A DNA stretch of 64,000 nucleotides from Alcanivorax sp. (GCA_022449455.1 JAKUPL010000005.1:124001-188000); one strand, 5' to 3'; counted from the stretch's first letter, positions 1 to 9,079 are shown. Notes: generated by a model from the sequence alone, not told the origin. Numbers and translations: made by a program.

Positions 1-1289
1 TCGTTTTTGGTGCGCGGCTTCCCGCCCGCGGTTTCGGCTGCTTCTATAAGGGCGGCGGCCAATTCCGCGAGCCGCTGATTGTTCCGCATGGCGTTTTCGC
101 GCATGCGCGCATAGGACTGTTCTTCGTTCAGACCCAGTTGTCGCATCAACAGCCCCTTGGCCTTTTCGATCTGCTTGCGCTCGCGCAGCGCGCGCCGTGC
201 CTCCTCCAAGGCGTCTTCCATTTGTTTGATCTGTTCCGCCTGGCCGAGCATCAGCTCGTAAACCGACCGGGCCTGTTCCGGCGAGGCAATGTCGCGGCGC
301 TGGAAATGATCGGTGAAAGGCAGTGCCCGGGTGTCGAACAACAACGTCAGCGGCGTTTGATGATGAACCAGGTCGGACAGGCGGGACTGTTGAAAACGCA
401 GGTCGTGGCGAGCCTTCGCCAACTGCTCCCGGCAGGTTTGCTGGAGTGACTGGGTCAGTGCGGTTTCGATGGTGCGCAGCCCGTCGATGCGGCGGGTGGC
501 GACCTCATACCAGACTTCGCTGATTTCCGAATCGATGGAGTGGCCTTGGCAAAGCCGCCCGATCAGAGCGCGCAGCCGGTCCAGATCCCGGTTACAGGTA
601 TCCGCTTCATGGGCGTGCCACTGCTGACGCGGTGCATCGCCGGCGAAGCGATGGAAATCCTCGAAGCTGCGATTCTGCAGCTCCTGCAGCTGATCAATGC
701 GGGCGCCCCATTCGCGGTTGAATTGCCCGGTGGCGAAACCGATCGACCCCCAGGCCCGTTCCTGGCCGGCGTATTCCTTGCCCTGCATGAAATTGAACAG
801 CGCCACCAACGTCCGGGTGATGGCGGGTTCACTGGCCACGTCCGCCGCGTGAAATACCACCGACAGGAGCCCGGCGATCAGCCGTCGAAAAGCAAAGGTC
901 GCGTCTTCCGGACCCATGGCCAGACCGCTGATTCTGTTACGCAGATCGGGAAGGCCATCCATGCCCTGCAGGACCAGCGCGATGGTATTCAGTAACGGCA
1001 TGCTGGTGTGCCCGGGCGGATGTTTCAGATAACGCCTGCTTAGCAGATGGCGCAGCCGGACTTCGTGATCCCGGCAGCGCTCGATCTGTTGTTGCCGTTG
1101 GGCAACCAGGCGCTCGCCGTGAGACACCAGATGAATGTTGGACAGTGCCCGCTCGCGCTGCAGTTCATGCACCAGTTGGCTGATCGCGGTCACCACGTCG
1201 CAGGTTTCCGTCAACGCCTCAAGGATGCCGATTTCGCAATGTTTGGCGGCCAGTATGAAAGCGTCCGGGGTGGGCGCGGGGGAAGCCAT
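1..1289 (-). CDS. NIT-ANTAR nitrate/nitrite-responsive antiterminator (3' end cut by window)
   Basis: Reading from an ATG at 1289 gives 429 uninterrupted residues to the window edge. The first ~300 residues are a helical NIT (nitrate/nitrite sensing) type domain. Residues ~345-415 form an ANTAR RNA-binding domain, with the core KQIEKAKGLLMRQLGLNE and a following YARMRENAMRNN helix. This is the architecture of Klebsiella NasR, which senses nitrate or nitrite and stops premature termination in a leader RNA. It diverges from a formate/nitrite-family transporter whose 5' leader holds a terminator, which fits a cis-encoded target. Only the last few residues should be missing. Family assignment is strong; the target is inferred from context. 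Confidence 0.85.
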   Translation of the reverse strand, partial: MASPAPTPDAFILAAKHCEIGILEALTETCDVVTAISQLVHELQRERALSNIHLVSHGERLVAQRQQQIERCRDHEVRLRHLLSRRYLKHPPGHTSMPLLNTIALVLQGMDGLPDLRNRISGLAMGPEDATFAFRRLIAGLLSVVFHAADVASEPAITRTLVALFNFMQGKEYAGQERAWGSIGFATGQFNREWGARIDQLQELQNRSFEDFHRFAGDAPRQQWHAHEADTCNRDLDRLRALIGRLCQGHSIDSEISEVWYEVATRRIDGLRTIETALTQSLQQTCREQLAKARHDLRFQQSRLSDLVHHQTPLTLLFDTRALPFTDHFQRRDIASPEQARSVYELMLGQAEQIKQMEDALEEARRALRERKQIEKAKGLLMRQLGLNEEQSYARMRENAMRNNQRLAELAAALIEAAETAGGKPRTKN

Positions 1290-1519
1290 GGTGAAGTCCT
1301 CCTGGTGGAGCGGCCTGAGCGGTTCCAGGCAATTTATGTTCCATCTTTCGGGGCGCGGAGGACAGGGGCCGCGCGTTCGACCTTGGTGTGTTTTGCTGTC
1401 CGTTGGTGCATCGGCCGCACCGCATCGGACCATCCATCGACTTTGGCGGCGCCGAACCGCCCGGTCCGTCGAGCGTTAAACGCATGAATAAAAAAGTATT
1501 TCCATAGATTTTTTCAGTT

Positions 1520-1534
1520 TGGCATCGACCTTGC
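1520..1534 (+). promoter_or_regulatory. Sigma-54 type promoter for the FNT transporter
   Basis: TGGCAT at 1520-1525 and TTGC at 1531-1534 give the invariant GG-N10-GC spacing of -24/-12 promoters. Transcription should start near 1546, shortly before the leader terminator. Sigma-54 promoters are usual for nitrogen-assimilation genes, which agrees with the neighbouring NIT-ANTAR regulator. No NtrC site was identified with confidence. Confidence 0.65.
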
Positions 1535-1568
1535 GTGGCTTACGGCGACAATTTGAAAACCCTGGATA

Positions 1569-1627
1569 ACGGCGTCCATTCTTCGCTCCGCATCGCGCGG
1601 CGCGAGGTGATGGGCGCCGTTTTTTTT
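1569..1627 (+). terminator. Leader terminator (attenuator) upstream of FNT transporter
   Basis: ACGGCGTCCAT (1569-1579) pairs with ATGGGCGCCGT (1610-1620) with one G-U pair. An inner stem CTTCGC/GCGAGG extends it. Eight T residues (1620-1627) follow, and the transporter RBS and ATG come ~25 bp later. An intrinsic terminator between promoter and gene is the substrate expected for an ANTAR antiterminator. Confidence 0.75.
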
Positions 1628-1651
1628 ATGATCCAAAGAGGAAAGACCATC

Positions 1652-2482
1652 ATGGCTTATCTCGCTCCCTCCGAGTTCGTCACCAAAATGGTGGACGCCG
1701 GTGAGTCCAAGTTGAACATGTCCACCCGTGACACTTTTATCCGAGCCTTCATGGCCGGGGCCATCCTGGCGCTGGCGGCGGTATTCGCCGTCACCGTGGC
1801 GGTGCAGACCGGTGTGTTTCTGATCGGCGCGCTGCTGTTTCCGGTGGGCTTCTGCATGCTCTATTTGATGGGTTTCGATTTGCTTACCGGTGTGTTCATG
1901 CTGACGCCCCTGGCGCTGCTCGACAAAAGACCCGGAGTGACGCCGCGCGGCATCCTGCGCAACTGGGGCTGGGTATTCCTAGGCAACTTCGCCGGCGCGT
2001 TAACGGTGGCGGTGATGATGTCGTTTGTTTTCACCATGGGCTTCAGCACCGACCCCGGCGCGGTGGGCACCAAGATCGCCGGCATTGGCGAGGCGCGTAC
2101 CCTGGGCTACGAGGAGTATGGCCTGGCGGGTTGGATGACCATTTTCATTCGCGGCATGTTGTGCAACTGGATGGTGTCCATGGGCGTGGTGGGCGCAATG
2201 ATTTCCACCCATGTCAGCGGCAAGGTGTTGGCCATGTGGATGCCGATCATGCTGTTCTTTTTCATGGGCTTCGAGCATTCAGTGGTGAACATGTTTCTGT
2301 TTCCGTCCGCGATGATCATGGGCGGTAACTTTTCGATCATGGATTACTTTCTCTGGAACGAAATTCCCACCGTGCTGGGTAATCTGATCGGCGGCCTCGC
2401 CTTCACCGGCCTGACCCTCTACACCACCCATTACAAGACCGCGCCCAAGCGCGTGGCCACGCCGTTGCGCAAAGCCGCCTAG
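1652..2482 (+). CDS. Formate/nitrite transporter (FNT) family channel
   Basis: A 276-residue integral membrane protein with about six hydrophobic segments, the size of FocA/NirC channels. It carries the FNT-type motifs GMLCNWMVSMG and GFEHSVVNM; His209 in the second is the conserved pore histidine of the family. The ATG at 1652 follows a purine-rich RBS (AAAGAGGAAAG), so the upstream in-frame extension is leader. The sigma-54 promoter, leader terminator and divergent NIT-ANTAR regulator suggest nitrite (or nitrate-linked) transport rather than formate. The exact substrate cannot be read from sequence. Confidence 0.88.
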   Translation: MAYLAPSEFVTKMVDAGESKLNMSTRDTFIRAFMAGAILALAAVFAVTVAVQTGVFLIGALLFPVGFCMLYLMGFDLLTGVFMLTPLALLDKRPGVTPRGILRNWGWVFLGNFAGALTVAVMMSFVFTMGFSTDPGAVGTKIAGIGEARTLGYEEYGLAGWMTIFIRGMLCNWMVSMGVVGAMISTHVSGKVLAMWMPIMLFFFMGFEHSVVNMFLFPSAMIMGGNFSIMDYFLWNEIPTVLGNLIGGLAFTGLTLYTTHYKTAPKRVATPLRKAA

Positions 2483-2508
2483 GCGACTTTGTCCGGGCAC
2501 CCTCCCTT

Positions 2509-2541
2509 GGGCCCCGATGATTCCGTCGGGGCCCTATTTTT
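2509..2541 (+). terminator. Rho-independent terminator after the FNT gene
   Basis: A perfect 9-bp stem, GGGCCCCGA (2509-2517) with TCGGGGCCC (2526-2534), is followed by TATTTTT. It lies 27 bp after the transporter stop and separates it from the GGDEF gene. Confidence 0.85.
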
Positions 2542-2695
2542 GATTCTCTCTTGCACCGTGCTGGTAAGATCCGGCGGCGGAGTTTTTTCTTCGTCACGTA
2601 TCGGTAAATCGTCTGAAATCGGGTATGGTGCCTGCTGGCATTTTGCTAGTAGCTCTCCGGAAGAAGTCGACAAAAAACGATCCGGTGTATACCAA

Positions 2696-3727
2696 ATGGG
2701 GACTGATTTTCAGGTTGGCGACCACAGTGGTGAGTCGCAGCGTCGGGCGTTGCTGAAGACGTTGCTGATTCTTACCGCGCTGTGCGGCGCTCTCTTTTAC
2801 GTGATCAACATCCGACGCGGGGTGATGGTACTGGCGTATCTGGAGCTGGGTGCCGCCATCGCCTCGATCCTGTTGTATGTGGTGGTGCGCCGCACGCCAC
2901 GTCTGCGTTTGTGGACGCTGATTTACCTGATCCCCTTTCTTACCATCATGATGGCCGCGCTCTATCTGCCCGGGGCCTCTCCCACCGTGTTCCTGTGGAT
3001 CTATATCGTTCCGGTGCTGTGCCATCTGCTGCTGGGCCCGCGCCTGGGCTTGTCGGTGTCGGTGTTCTACATTCTCGTGGCGTTGGGGCTGTTTCTTTAT
3101 AAGTATCCCGACTATCTGTACCGCAGCGGCTTCGCGGAGATCGCCAATATCGCGCTGTCGCTGTCGGTGACCCTGGCCTTTGCCTACATCTATGAGCGTG
3201 GCAGCCACCGGTCCCGGTCCGATCTGGTGGTGATGGCTTCCACCGATCCTCTCACCCGGCTGGCCAATCTGTATCGCTTCCGTGAAGCCTTTGTCCACGA
3301 GCGCCATCGCTCGCAACGACTGGATACGCCTCTGAGTCTGCTGGTGCTGGATCTGGACCTGTTCAAGGCGGTCAACGATAACCACGGCCACCGCATCGGT
3401 GACCTGGTGCTGATACACGTGGCCCAGCGTCTGCGCGAGCGTCTGCGGGCCACTGATCTGCCCTGCCGGGTGGGCGGTGAGGAGTTCACCGTCCTGCTGC
3501 CGGACACCAACCGTGACGAAGCGATACAGGTCGCGGAAAGCCTGCGCGAGCTGATCGCCAGCCAACCCTACCAGGGCGGCCGCCTGAGCGTGCCTCTCTC
3601 CTGCAGCATCGGCGTGGCGGAATGGGGCGCGGACGGCGACAGTCTGGACGAGCTGGTGGAGGCCGCCGATCAGCGTCTCTACATCGCCAAGCAGCAGGGC
3701 CGCAATCAGGTGATCGCGGAAGGCTGA
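2696..3727 (+). CDS. Membrane-anchored diguanylate cyclase (GGDEF)
   Basis: A 343-residue protein with about six predicted transmembrane helices in residues ~20-180, followed by a GGDEF domain (~185-340). The signature is GGEEF at residues 260-264, a catalytically competent variant, preceded by the LDLDLFKAVND substrate-binding segment. It should make cyclic di-GMP from two GTP at the inner membrane, with the membrane part acting as sensor. The ATG at 2696 is chosen because the family begins close to the first membrane helix; the RBS is poor and the frame is open further upstream. No phosphodiesterase partner adjoins it. The signal sensed is unknown. Confidence 0.85.
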   Translation: MGTDFQVGDHSGESQRRALLKTLLILTALCGALFYVINIRRGVMVLAYLELGAAIASILLYVVVRRTPRLRLWTLIYLIPFLTIMMAALYLPGASPTVFLWIYIVPVLCHLLLGPRLGLSVSVFYILVALGLFLYKYPDYLYRSGFAEIANIALSLSVTLAFAYIYERGSHRSRSDLVVMASTDPLTRLANLYRFREAFVHERHRSQRLDTPLSLLVLDLDLFKAVNDNHGHRIGDLVLIHVAQRLRERLRATDLPCRVGGEEFTVLLPDTNRDEAIQVAESLRELIASQPYQGGRLSVPLSCSIGVAEWGADGDSLDELVEAADQRLYIAKQQGRNQVIAEG

Positions 3728-3843
3728 AGCGCGTCTTTTTCGTTATTTTGCATCGTCCTCCGCCGCGCCGTGGCCGTCTCCCTGGACGGCCTACCGGCGC
3801 TTGCCGATACTGAGGGCCCCGATCGCGGCGCAGGAGAACGGTG

Positions 3844-5220
3844 ATGAGCGACACACGAGTGGAAAAGGACTCCCTGGGTGAAATCGAAGTGCCGGTGGAG
3901 GCACGCTGGGGCGCGCAGACCCAGCGTGCGGTGAACAACTTTCCGATCAGTGGCCGGGGCCTGCCGGCACGCTTCATCCAGGCGGTGGTTCGCATCAAAC
4001 GCTGCGCGGCGCAGACCAACGCGGATCTGGAGCTGCTCGACGAACAAAAGCGCGCCGCCATCGTCGGCGCCTGCAACGAGTTGCTTGACGGTCATCACCT
4101 GGATCAGTTTCCGGTGGACGTGTTCCAGACCGGCTCCGGTACCAGCACCAACATGAACGTCAACGAGGTGGTGGCCCATCTGTGCCGGGAGGCCGGCACC
4201 GATATCCACCCCAACGACGACGTTAATCTGGGGCAGAGCAGCAACGACACCATTCCCACCGCCCTGCATCTGTCCTCCGTGATGGCGGTGACCGAGCAGC
4301 TGCTGCCCGGTCTGGAACATCTGATCGCCACCCTGGGGCTGCGGGCCGGCGAGGGCAAAACCCTGGTGAAGACCGGTCGCACCCACCTGATGGACGCCAT
4401 GCCGGTGACCGTGGAGCAGGAGCTGCGCACCTGGGTGCTGCAGCTGCAGAGCGCCAGCGAGCGGTTGGCGCGGGCCCGGGACGACCTGCAGGCGCTACCC
4501 CAGGGCGGCACCGCGGTGGGCACCGGCATCAACGCGGATCCGCGCTTCGCCGAGCGCTTCGCCGAGGCCCTCTGCGATGACACCGGTCGGCCCTTTACCG
4601 CCTTGCCGCACCCGGCGTTGGCGCAGAGCGCGGTGGACGCGCCGCTGCACCTGTCCGCCGCCCTGCGCGGGCTGGCGGTGGTGTTGATGAAGATCAGCAA
4701 TGATCTGCGCTGGATGAACTCCGGCCCGATCCACGGCCTGGGCGAGCTGCAGTTGCCGGCCACCCAGCCCGGCTCCTCGATCATGCCCGGCAAGGTCAAT
4801 CCGGTGATCTGCGAATCCGCCACCATGGTGGCGGCCCAGGTGATCGGTCTCGATCAGGCCAATACGGTGGCCGCCCAGAGCGGCAACTTCCAGCTCAACG
4901 TGATGCTCCCCCTGGTGGCCACCAACCTCCTGGACATGACCGAATGGCTGGCCAACAGCTGCCGTAACCTGGCTGATCAGGCGATCCGCGACATGACCTG
5001 GAACAAGGAGCGCCTGGCCGAGGGCGTGGGCCGCAATCCGATCCTGGTCACCGCCCTCAATCCGGTGATCGGTTACGAAAAGGCCGCCGCCATCGCCAAG
5101 GAAGCGTTCGCCAGTGGCCGCGCGGTGATCGAAGTGGCCGCCGAGCACACCGACCTGGACCGCGACGAGCTGGAAAGGCTGCTCGACCCGCTCAAACTGA
5201 CCGATCCGTCGGCTTCCTGA
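3844..5220 (+). CDS. fumC: Class II fumarate hydratase
   Basis: 458 residues, the usual length for homotetrameric, iron-independent FumC, which interconverts fumarate and malate in the TCA cycle. The superfamily signature GSSIMPGKVNP is at ~310-320, and the TGSGTSTNMNVNEV and GRTHLMDAMP blocks of the active site are intact. GTG at 3841 directly precedes ATG at 3844, and the GGAGAA RBS fits the ATG. The gene stands alone between a GGDEF gene and an acyl-CoA ligase. FumC is often induced under oxidative or iron stress in other bacteria; nothing in the sequence tests that here. Confidence 0.96.
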   Translation: MSDTRVEKDSLGEIEVPVEARWGAQTQRAVNNFPISGRGLPARFIQAVVRIKRCAAQTNADLELLDEQKRAAIVGACNELLDGHHLDQFPVDVFQTGSGTSTNMNVNEVVAHLCREAGTDIHPNDDVNLGQSSNDTIPTALHLSSVMAVTEQLLPGLEHLIATLGLRAGEGKTLVKTGRTHLMDAMPVTVEQELRTWVLQLQSASERLARARDDLQALPQGGTAVGTGINADPRFAERFAEALCDDTGRPFTALPHPALAQSAVDAPLHLSAALRGLAVVLMKISNDLRWMNSGPIHGLGELQLPATQPGSSIMPGKVNPVICESATMVAAQVIGLDQANTVAAQSGNFQLNVMLPLVATNLLDMTEWLANSCRNLADQAIRDMTWNKERLAEGVGRNPILVTALNPVIGYEKAAAIAKEAFASGRAVIEVAAEHTDLDRDELERLLDPLKLTDPSAS

Positions 5221-5240
5221 CGACGCGACGCACCGGTCAC

Positions 5241-5263
5241 GCCGCCGGGGTGACGCCGGCGGC
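5241..5263 (+). terminator. Hairpin downstream of fumC
   Basis: GCCGCCGG (5241-5248) pairs perfectly with CCGGCGGC (5256-5263). No clean T-run follows, so it may be a transcript-stabilising hairpin or a weak terminator. The rest of the fumC-ligase gap (to 5410) shows no gene. Confidence 0.45.
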
Positions 5264-5410
5264 GGGCTGTGCCAATCTTTTGCCCACCCAGCAGCCTGCT
5301 ATTGCTATAACAAATTAATCCCCCGACCGGACGGCGAGGGTCGCCGGCGTTTATCCGGCGCCGCGCGCGGCTCCGCTTCGGCTCGGAACTTTTGGTGATG
5401 GAGAGCAAGT

Positions 5411-7045
5411 ATGAGCAAAGACCTGACCATTGATCGCACCCCGGAGGCCGTGGAGTCGCCGTTGCTGATCCACGGCATTCTCGAATCCGGCGTCCGCTCG
5501 GCCCCCGATCAGGAAATCGTCTACGCCGATCAGCGCCGCTACAGCTACCGTGAACTGGAACGGCGCGTGCACCGGCTGGCCGGCGCCCTGGCCGCCTGTG
5601 GCGTCAAGCCCGGCGATACCGTGGCGGTCATGGACTGGGACAGCCACCGCTATCTGGAAGCTTTCTTCGCCATTCCGATGATGGGGGCGGTGCTGCACAC
5701 CGTGAACGTGCGCCTCAGCCCGGAGCAGATTCTCTACACCCTGAATCACGCCGAGGACGATGTGATCCTGGTGAACCGCGAGTTCCTGCCGGTGCTGGAA
5801 GAGCTCAAGGACCGCATCGAAACCGCCAAGACCTTTATCCTGCTCGACGACGAAGGTGGCAACCTGGACGGCAACCTGGATCTGGCCGGCGAGTACGAAG
5901 CGCTGCTGCAGCAGGCACCGGATCAGTACGACTTCCCGCTGCTGGACGAAAACACCCGCGCCACCACCTTCTATACCACCGGCACCACCGGCCTGCCCAA
6001 GGGCGTGTACTTCTCTCACCGTCAGCTGGTGCTGCACACCTTCGCCGGTCGCGCGGCGCTGTCCGGTTCCGGCCATGGTCGGCTCAATCAGGACGATGTG
6101 TACATGCCGATCACGCCCATGTTCCACGTGCACGCCTGGGGCGTGCCCTACGTGGCCACGCTGCTGGGCGTGAAGCAGGTGTATCCCGGTCGCTACGTAC
6201 CGGAAACCCTGCTCAAACTGCTGCTCACCGAGAAGGTCACCTTCTCCCACTGCGTGCCGACCATCATCCAGATGCTGCTGCAAGCGGAAGCCGCCAAGAG
6301 CATCGATCTGAGCGGTTGGAAAGTGATCATCGGTGGCTCGGCGCTGCCCAAGCCCCTGGCCAAGGCGGCCCTGGCCCGCGGCATCGACATCTACGCCGGC
6401 TACGGCATGAGCGAAACCTGCCCGCTGATCTCCGTGGCGCTGCTGACCCCGGAACTGGAGAAGGCGGACCCGGAAACCCAGGCCGATTACCGCAGCCGCA
6501 CCGGTCGGCCGGTGCCCATGGTGCAGTGGCGCATCGTCGACACCGACATGAACGATGTGCCCCACGACGGTAAAAGCCAGGGCGAACTGGTGCTGCGCGC
6601 CCCCTGGCTGACCCAGGGCTACCTGAAGGACGAGGACAACTCCCGGGAACTGTGGCGCGGCGGCTGGATGCACACCGGTGACATTGGCGTGATCGATGCC
6701 GACGGCTGGCTGAAGATCACCGACCGCATCAAGGACGTGATCAAGACCGGCGGCGAGTGGGTGTCGTCCCTGGACCTGGAAGGGCTCATCCTGCAGCACG
6801 ACGCCGTGGCCGAATGCGCGGTGGTCGGCGTGCCCGACGAGAAATGGGGCGAGCGCCCGGTGGCCCTGGTGGTCAAGAGTGGCGAGGTGGACGAGGACGC
6901 CATCAAGACGCTGCTCAGCGGCTACGCGGACGATGGCGTGATCAGCCGCTATGGCGTGCCCGACCGGGTGGTGTTCGTGGATGAACTGCCGCGCACCTCG
7001 GTGGGCAAACTGGACAAGAAGAAAATGCGCGCCGAACTGGTGTGA
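5411..7045 (+). CDS. AlkK-like medium/long-chain fatty acid-CoA ligase
   Basis: A 544-residue adenylate-forming enzyme. The AMP-binding P-loop reads TTGTTGLPKG, followed by the GYGMSETCP block and the C-terminal GKLDKKKMR lysine region. The overall pattern (for example PMFHVHAWGVPYV) is that of AlkK/FadD-like ligases, which activate fatty acids to acyl-CoA with ATP. In an alkane degrader these acids come from terminal alkane oxidation. The start ATG follows GGAGAGCAAGT. It is monocistronic and followed by a strong terminator. Chain-length preference is not decided by sequence. Confidence 0.9.
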   Translation: MSKDLTIDRTPEAVESPLLIHGILESGVRSAPDQEIVYADQRRYSYRELERRVHRLAGALAACGVKPGDTVAVMDWDSHRYLEAFFAIPMMGAVLHTVNVRLSPEQILYTLNHAEDDVILVNREFLPVLEELKDRIETAKTFILLDDEGGNLDGNLDLAGEYEALLQQAPDQYDFPLLDENTRATTFYTTGTTGLPKGVYFSHRQLVLHTFAGRAALSGSGHGRLNQDDVYMPITPMFHVHAWGVPYVATLLGVKQVYPGRYVPETLLKLLLTEKVTFSHCVPTIIQMLLQAEAAKSIDLSGWKVIIGGSALPKPLAKAALARGIDIYAGYGMSETCPLISVALLTPELEKADPETQADYRSRTGRPVPMVQWRIVDTDMNDVPHDGKSQGELVLRAPWLTQGYLKDEDNSRELWRGGWMHTGDIGVIDADGWLKITDRIKDVIKTGGEWVSSLDLEGLILQHDAVAECAVVGVPDEKWGERPVALVVKSGEVDEDAIKTLLSGYADDGVISRYGVPDRVVFVDELPRTSVGKLDKKKMRAELV

Positions 7046-7049
7046 TCCC

Positions 7050-7079
7050 ACGGGGCCGGTCAACCCGGCCCCGTTCTTT
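7050..7079 (+). terminator. Rho-independent terminator after the acyl-CoA ligase
   Basis: A perfect 10-bp stem, ACGGGGCCGG (7050-7059) with CCGGCCCCGT (7065-7074), is followed by TTCTTT. It begins a few bases after the ligase stop codon. Confidence 0.8.
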
Positions 7080-7236
7080 CCCCGCCTTATATCCCGCTGC
7101 CCGACAAGCGTGTACCCTGCCAGGAGCCGCCCGGTGATCCCTCCGATCGGCCCCCTACAACGCTTACACTCCGTGTTCCCCCCGCGCCGGGCTGGCCCTG
7201 CGCGCAACCGGTGTGCTCCCGATCCTGGAGAAAACC

Positions 7237-8337
7237 ATGCTGCGAGTGATCGCCAGCCTGCTGATTGTGGTCGCCGTGGGCCTGTTGGGCTTCGCCGGGT
7301 GGTACCACGGTAGGCCGGCTGGCAACGCGGTGGCCGGCCCGCCCATCGAAGTCAACGTGATCGCGGCGGTGGTGCGTCCTCTCGTCGACCGTCTGGAGGT
7401 GGTGGGCACCGCCCGCGCCGGCCGCGCCATCACGCTGATCACCGAGGTGGACGGGCGGGTGACCGAACTGCATTTCCATGAAGGGCAAAGCGTGGATGCC
7501 GGCACTCTGCTGGTCTCCCTGGACGACCGGCAGGCGCGGGCGGACCTGGAGCGGGCGCGCACCCATTACCAGCGCGCCCTGTCCGACTATCAGGAGGCCG
7601 CCCGGCGGGCGGACACGCGGGCCGTCTCCCACGCTGACGTGACTACTCTGAAGACCGGCATGGAAACCGCCCGGGCCGGGTTGGATGCCAGCCGGGTGGC
7701 CCTGGAGGACCACAGCATACGCGCCCCGTTCGACGGGGTCATGGGGCTGAGCCGGGTCACGGCGGGGGCCTACCTGCGCAGCGGTGATCCCATCGCCACC
7801 CTGGGCAGCGTGCGTAACCTGGAAGTGAACTTCCAGGCGCCGGAGCGTTACCGGGTGGCCCTGCGTCCCGGGCTGGACGTGACTTTCAGCAGCGCCGCCC
7901 ATCCGCACAAACAGTTCACCGGCAAGGTGATGGTGTTCAACAGTCAGGTCGATGCCGCCGGTTCCGGTGTTACCGTTAAAGCCATGCTGGACAACGACGA
8001 GACGCTGCTGCGTCCCGGCGAGTTTCTGCAGGTCTCGATGCTGTTCGGCGAGCACGCCGCCTTGCTGGTACCGGAGCAGGCCATCGTCACCTATGGCGCG
8101 CAGAGTTTCGTGTTCACGATCACTACGGCGCAGCGCGCCGAGCGCCGCGCGGTGCAGCTGGGCGGCCGCCGGGACGGCTGGGTGGAGGTGGTCGCCGGCC
8201 TGAGCGAGGCGGAGCCGGTCATCGTCAGCGGCCATTTGGGGTTGGGCAGCGGCGCCCCGGTCACCATTTTGCCGGACAGCCTGAACCGCGGCGCGGGGTT
8301 GCCGTTTTGGAGAACGCCCCTGGAAGCCCCGGTCTGA
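7237..8337 (+). CDS. Periplasmic adaptor of RND-type efflux system (HlyD/MFP family), orphan
   Basis: A 366-residue membrane-fusion protein. An N-terminal hydrophobic anchor (~5-22) is followed by a lipoyl-like half (GTARAGRAITLITEVDGRV), a helical hairpin (~100-155), the second lipoyl half (IRAPFDGVMGLSRVTAGAYL) and beta-barrel and membrane-proximal domains. ATG 7237 follows CTGGAGAAAACC; an in-frame GTG at 7213 is less likely. Such adaptors bridge an inner-membrane RND pump and an outer-membrane channel. No pump or TolC gene follows; instead a metallopeptidase gene overlaps its stop. It may work with a pump encoded elsewhere. Confidence 0.85.
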   Translation: MLRVIASLLIVVAVGLLGFAGWYHGRPAGNAVAGPPIEVNVIAAVVRPLVDRLEVVGTARAGRAITLITEVDGRVTELHFHEGQSVDAGTLLVSLDDRQARADLERARTHYQRALSDYQEAARRADTRAVSHADVTTLKTGMETARAGLDASRVALEDHSIRAPFDGVMGLSRVTAGAYLRSGDPIATLGSVRNLEVNFQAPERYRVALRPGLDVTFSSAAHPHKQFTGKVMVFNSQVDAAGSGVTVKAMLDNDETLLRPGEFLQVSMLFGEHAALLVPEQAIVTYGAQSFVFTITTAQRAERRAVQLGGRRDGWVEVVAGLSEAEPVIVSGHLGLGSGAPVTILPDSLNRGAGLPFWRTPLEAPV

Positions 8338-9011
8338 TGACCCCGCCGGTGGAGTACGAGCTGGTTCGCTCACGGCGCCGTTCCCTGGAGGTGCGGGTGT
8401 TCCCGGACGGGCGCGTTCAGGTGCGCGCGCCCTTGCGCCTGGCGGGCCGCCATATCGAAGCGTTCGTCGACGAACGCCGTGACTGGATTGCCCGCCAGCG
8501 TCGCGACATGGCCCACCGCCCGCGACAGTACTGGCGCCATGGCGAGACCTGCCCGCACCTGGGAACGCCACGCACGCTGGACGTGCGCGCCTGGTCCACC
8601 GGCCCGGCCCGGGGGCGCGTGAACCTGGAGGATGATCGGCTGTGCATCGCCGTGCCGCGGCCCGACGATGAGAGCCAGGTTCGGGATGCGCTGCACGAAT
8701 GGTGGCGGGCCCAGGCCCGCGCCTTCTTTCACGACAGCATCGAACGCCAGTTTCCCTGGTTCGCGGAGCGCGGTCACCGCCGCCCCACGCTGCGGGTCAA
8801 GAAGATGCGAACCCGCTGGGGGTCCCTGTCGCCACGGGGCTACATCAATCTGAATCTGCTGCTGATGAAGTATCCGCCGGCGGCCATCGACTATGTGGTG
8901 ATGCACGAGCTCTGTCACCTGGAGCACATGCACCATGGCCCGGAATTCCACGCGCTGATGGATCAGCGCATGCCCGACTGGCGCCGTCGCAAAGCGCTGC
9001 TCGAAGGCTGA
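8337..9011 (+). CDS. YgjP-like zinc metallopeptidase family protein
   Basis: 224 residues. The zinc motif HELCH is at 190-194 with further histidines in the following HMHHGPEFH segment, and the KKMRTRWGSL block typical of YgjP/SprT-like (WLM-type, formerly DUF45) proteins precedes it. The ATG overlaps the stop of the upstream adaptor (TGATG), so the two are probably translationally coupled. Substrate is unknown for the family; cytoplasmic, no signal peptide. An in-frame start 30 bp upstream is possible but lies inside the adaptor gene. Confidence 0.82.
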   Translation: MTPPVEYELVRSRRRSLEVRVFPDGRVQVRAPLRLAGRHIEAFVDERRDWIARQRRDMAHRPRQYWRHGETCPHLGTPRTLDVRAWSTGPARGRVNLEDDRLCIAVPRPDDESQVRDALHEWWRAQARAFFHDSIERQFPWFAERGHRRPTLRVKKMRTRWGSLSPRGYINLNLLLMKYPPAAIDYVVMHELCHLEHMHHGPEFHALMDQRMPDWRRRKALLEG

Positions 9012-9079
9012 CCGCAGGTTTTACTTTTTTTGCCACGCCGCTGACCCGCTTTTGACCGTGTCTCTGTTTCAGTGGAGGG

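Noticed and set aside
3769-3788. GGCCGTC/GACGGCC hairpin between the GGDEF gene and fumC as a terminator
   Set aside because: No T-run on either strand; most likely a chance GC-rich hairpin.
6120-6135. TGTTCCACGTG, a perfect half of a parS-like palindrome
   Set aside because: The second half does not match, it encodes the conserved MFHVHAW of the ligase, and it is far from parAB.
5351-7207. 618-codon open frame antisense to the acyl-CoA ligase
   Set aside because: Same shadow effect; the ligase on the plus strand has all its catalytic motifs.
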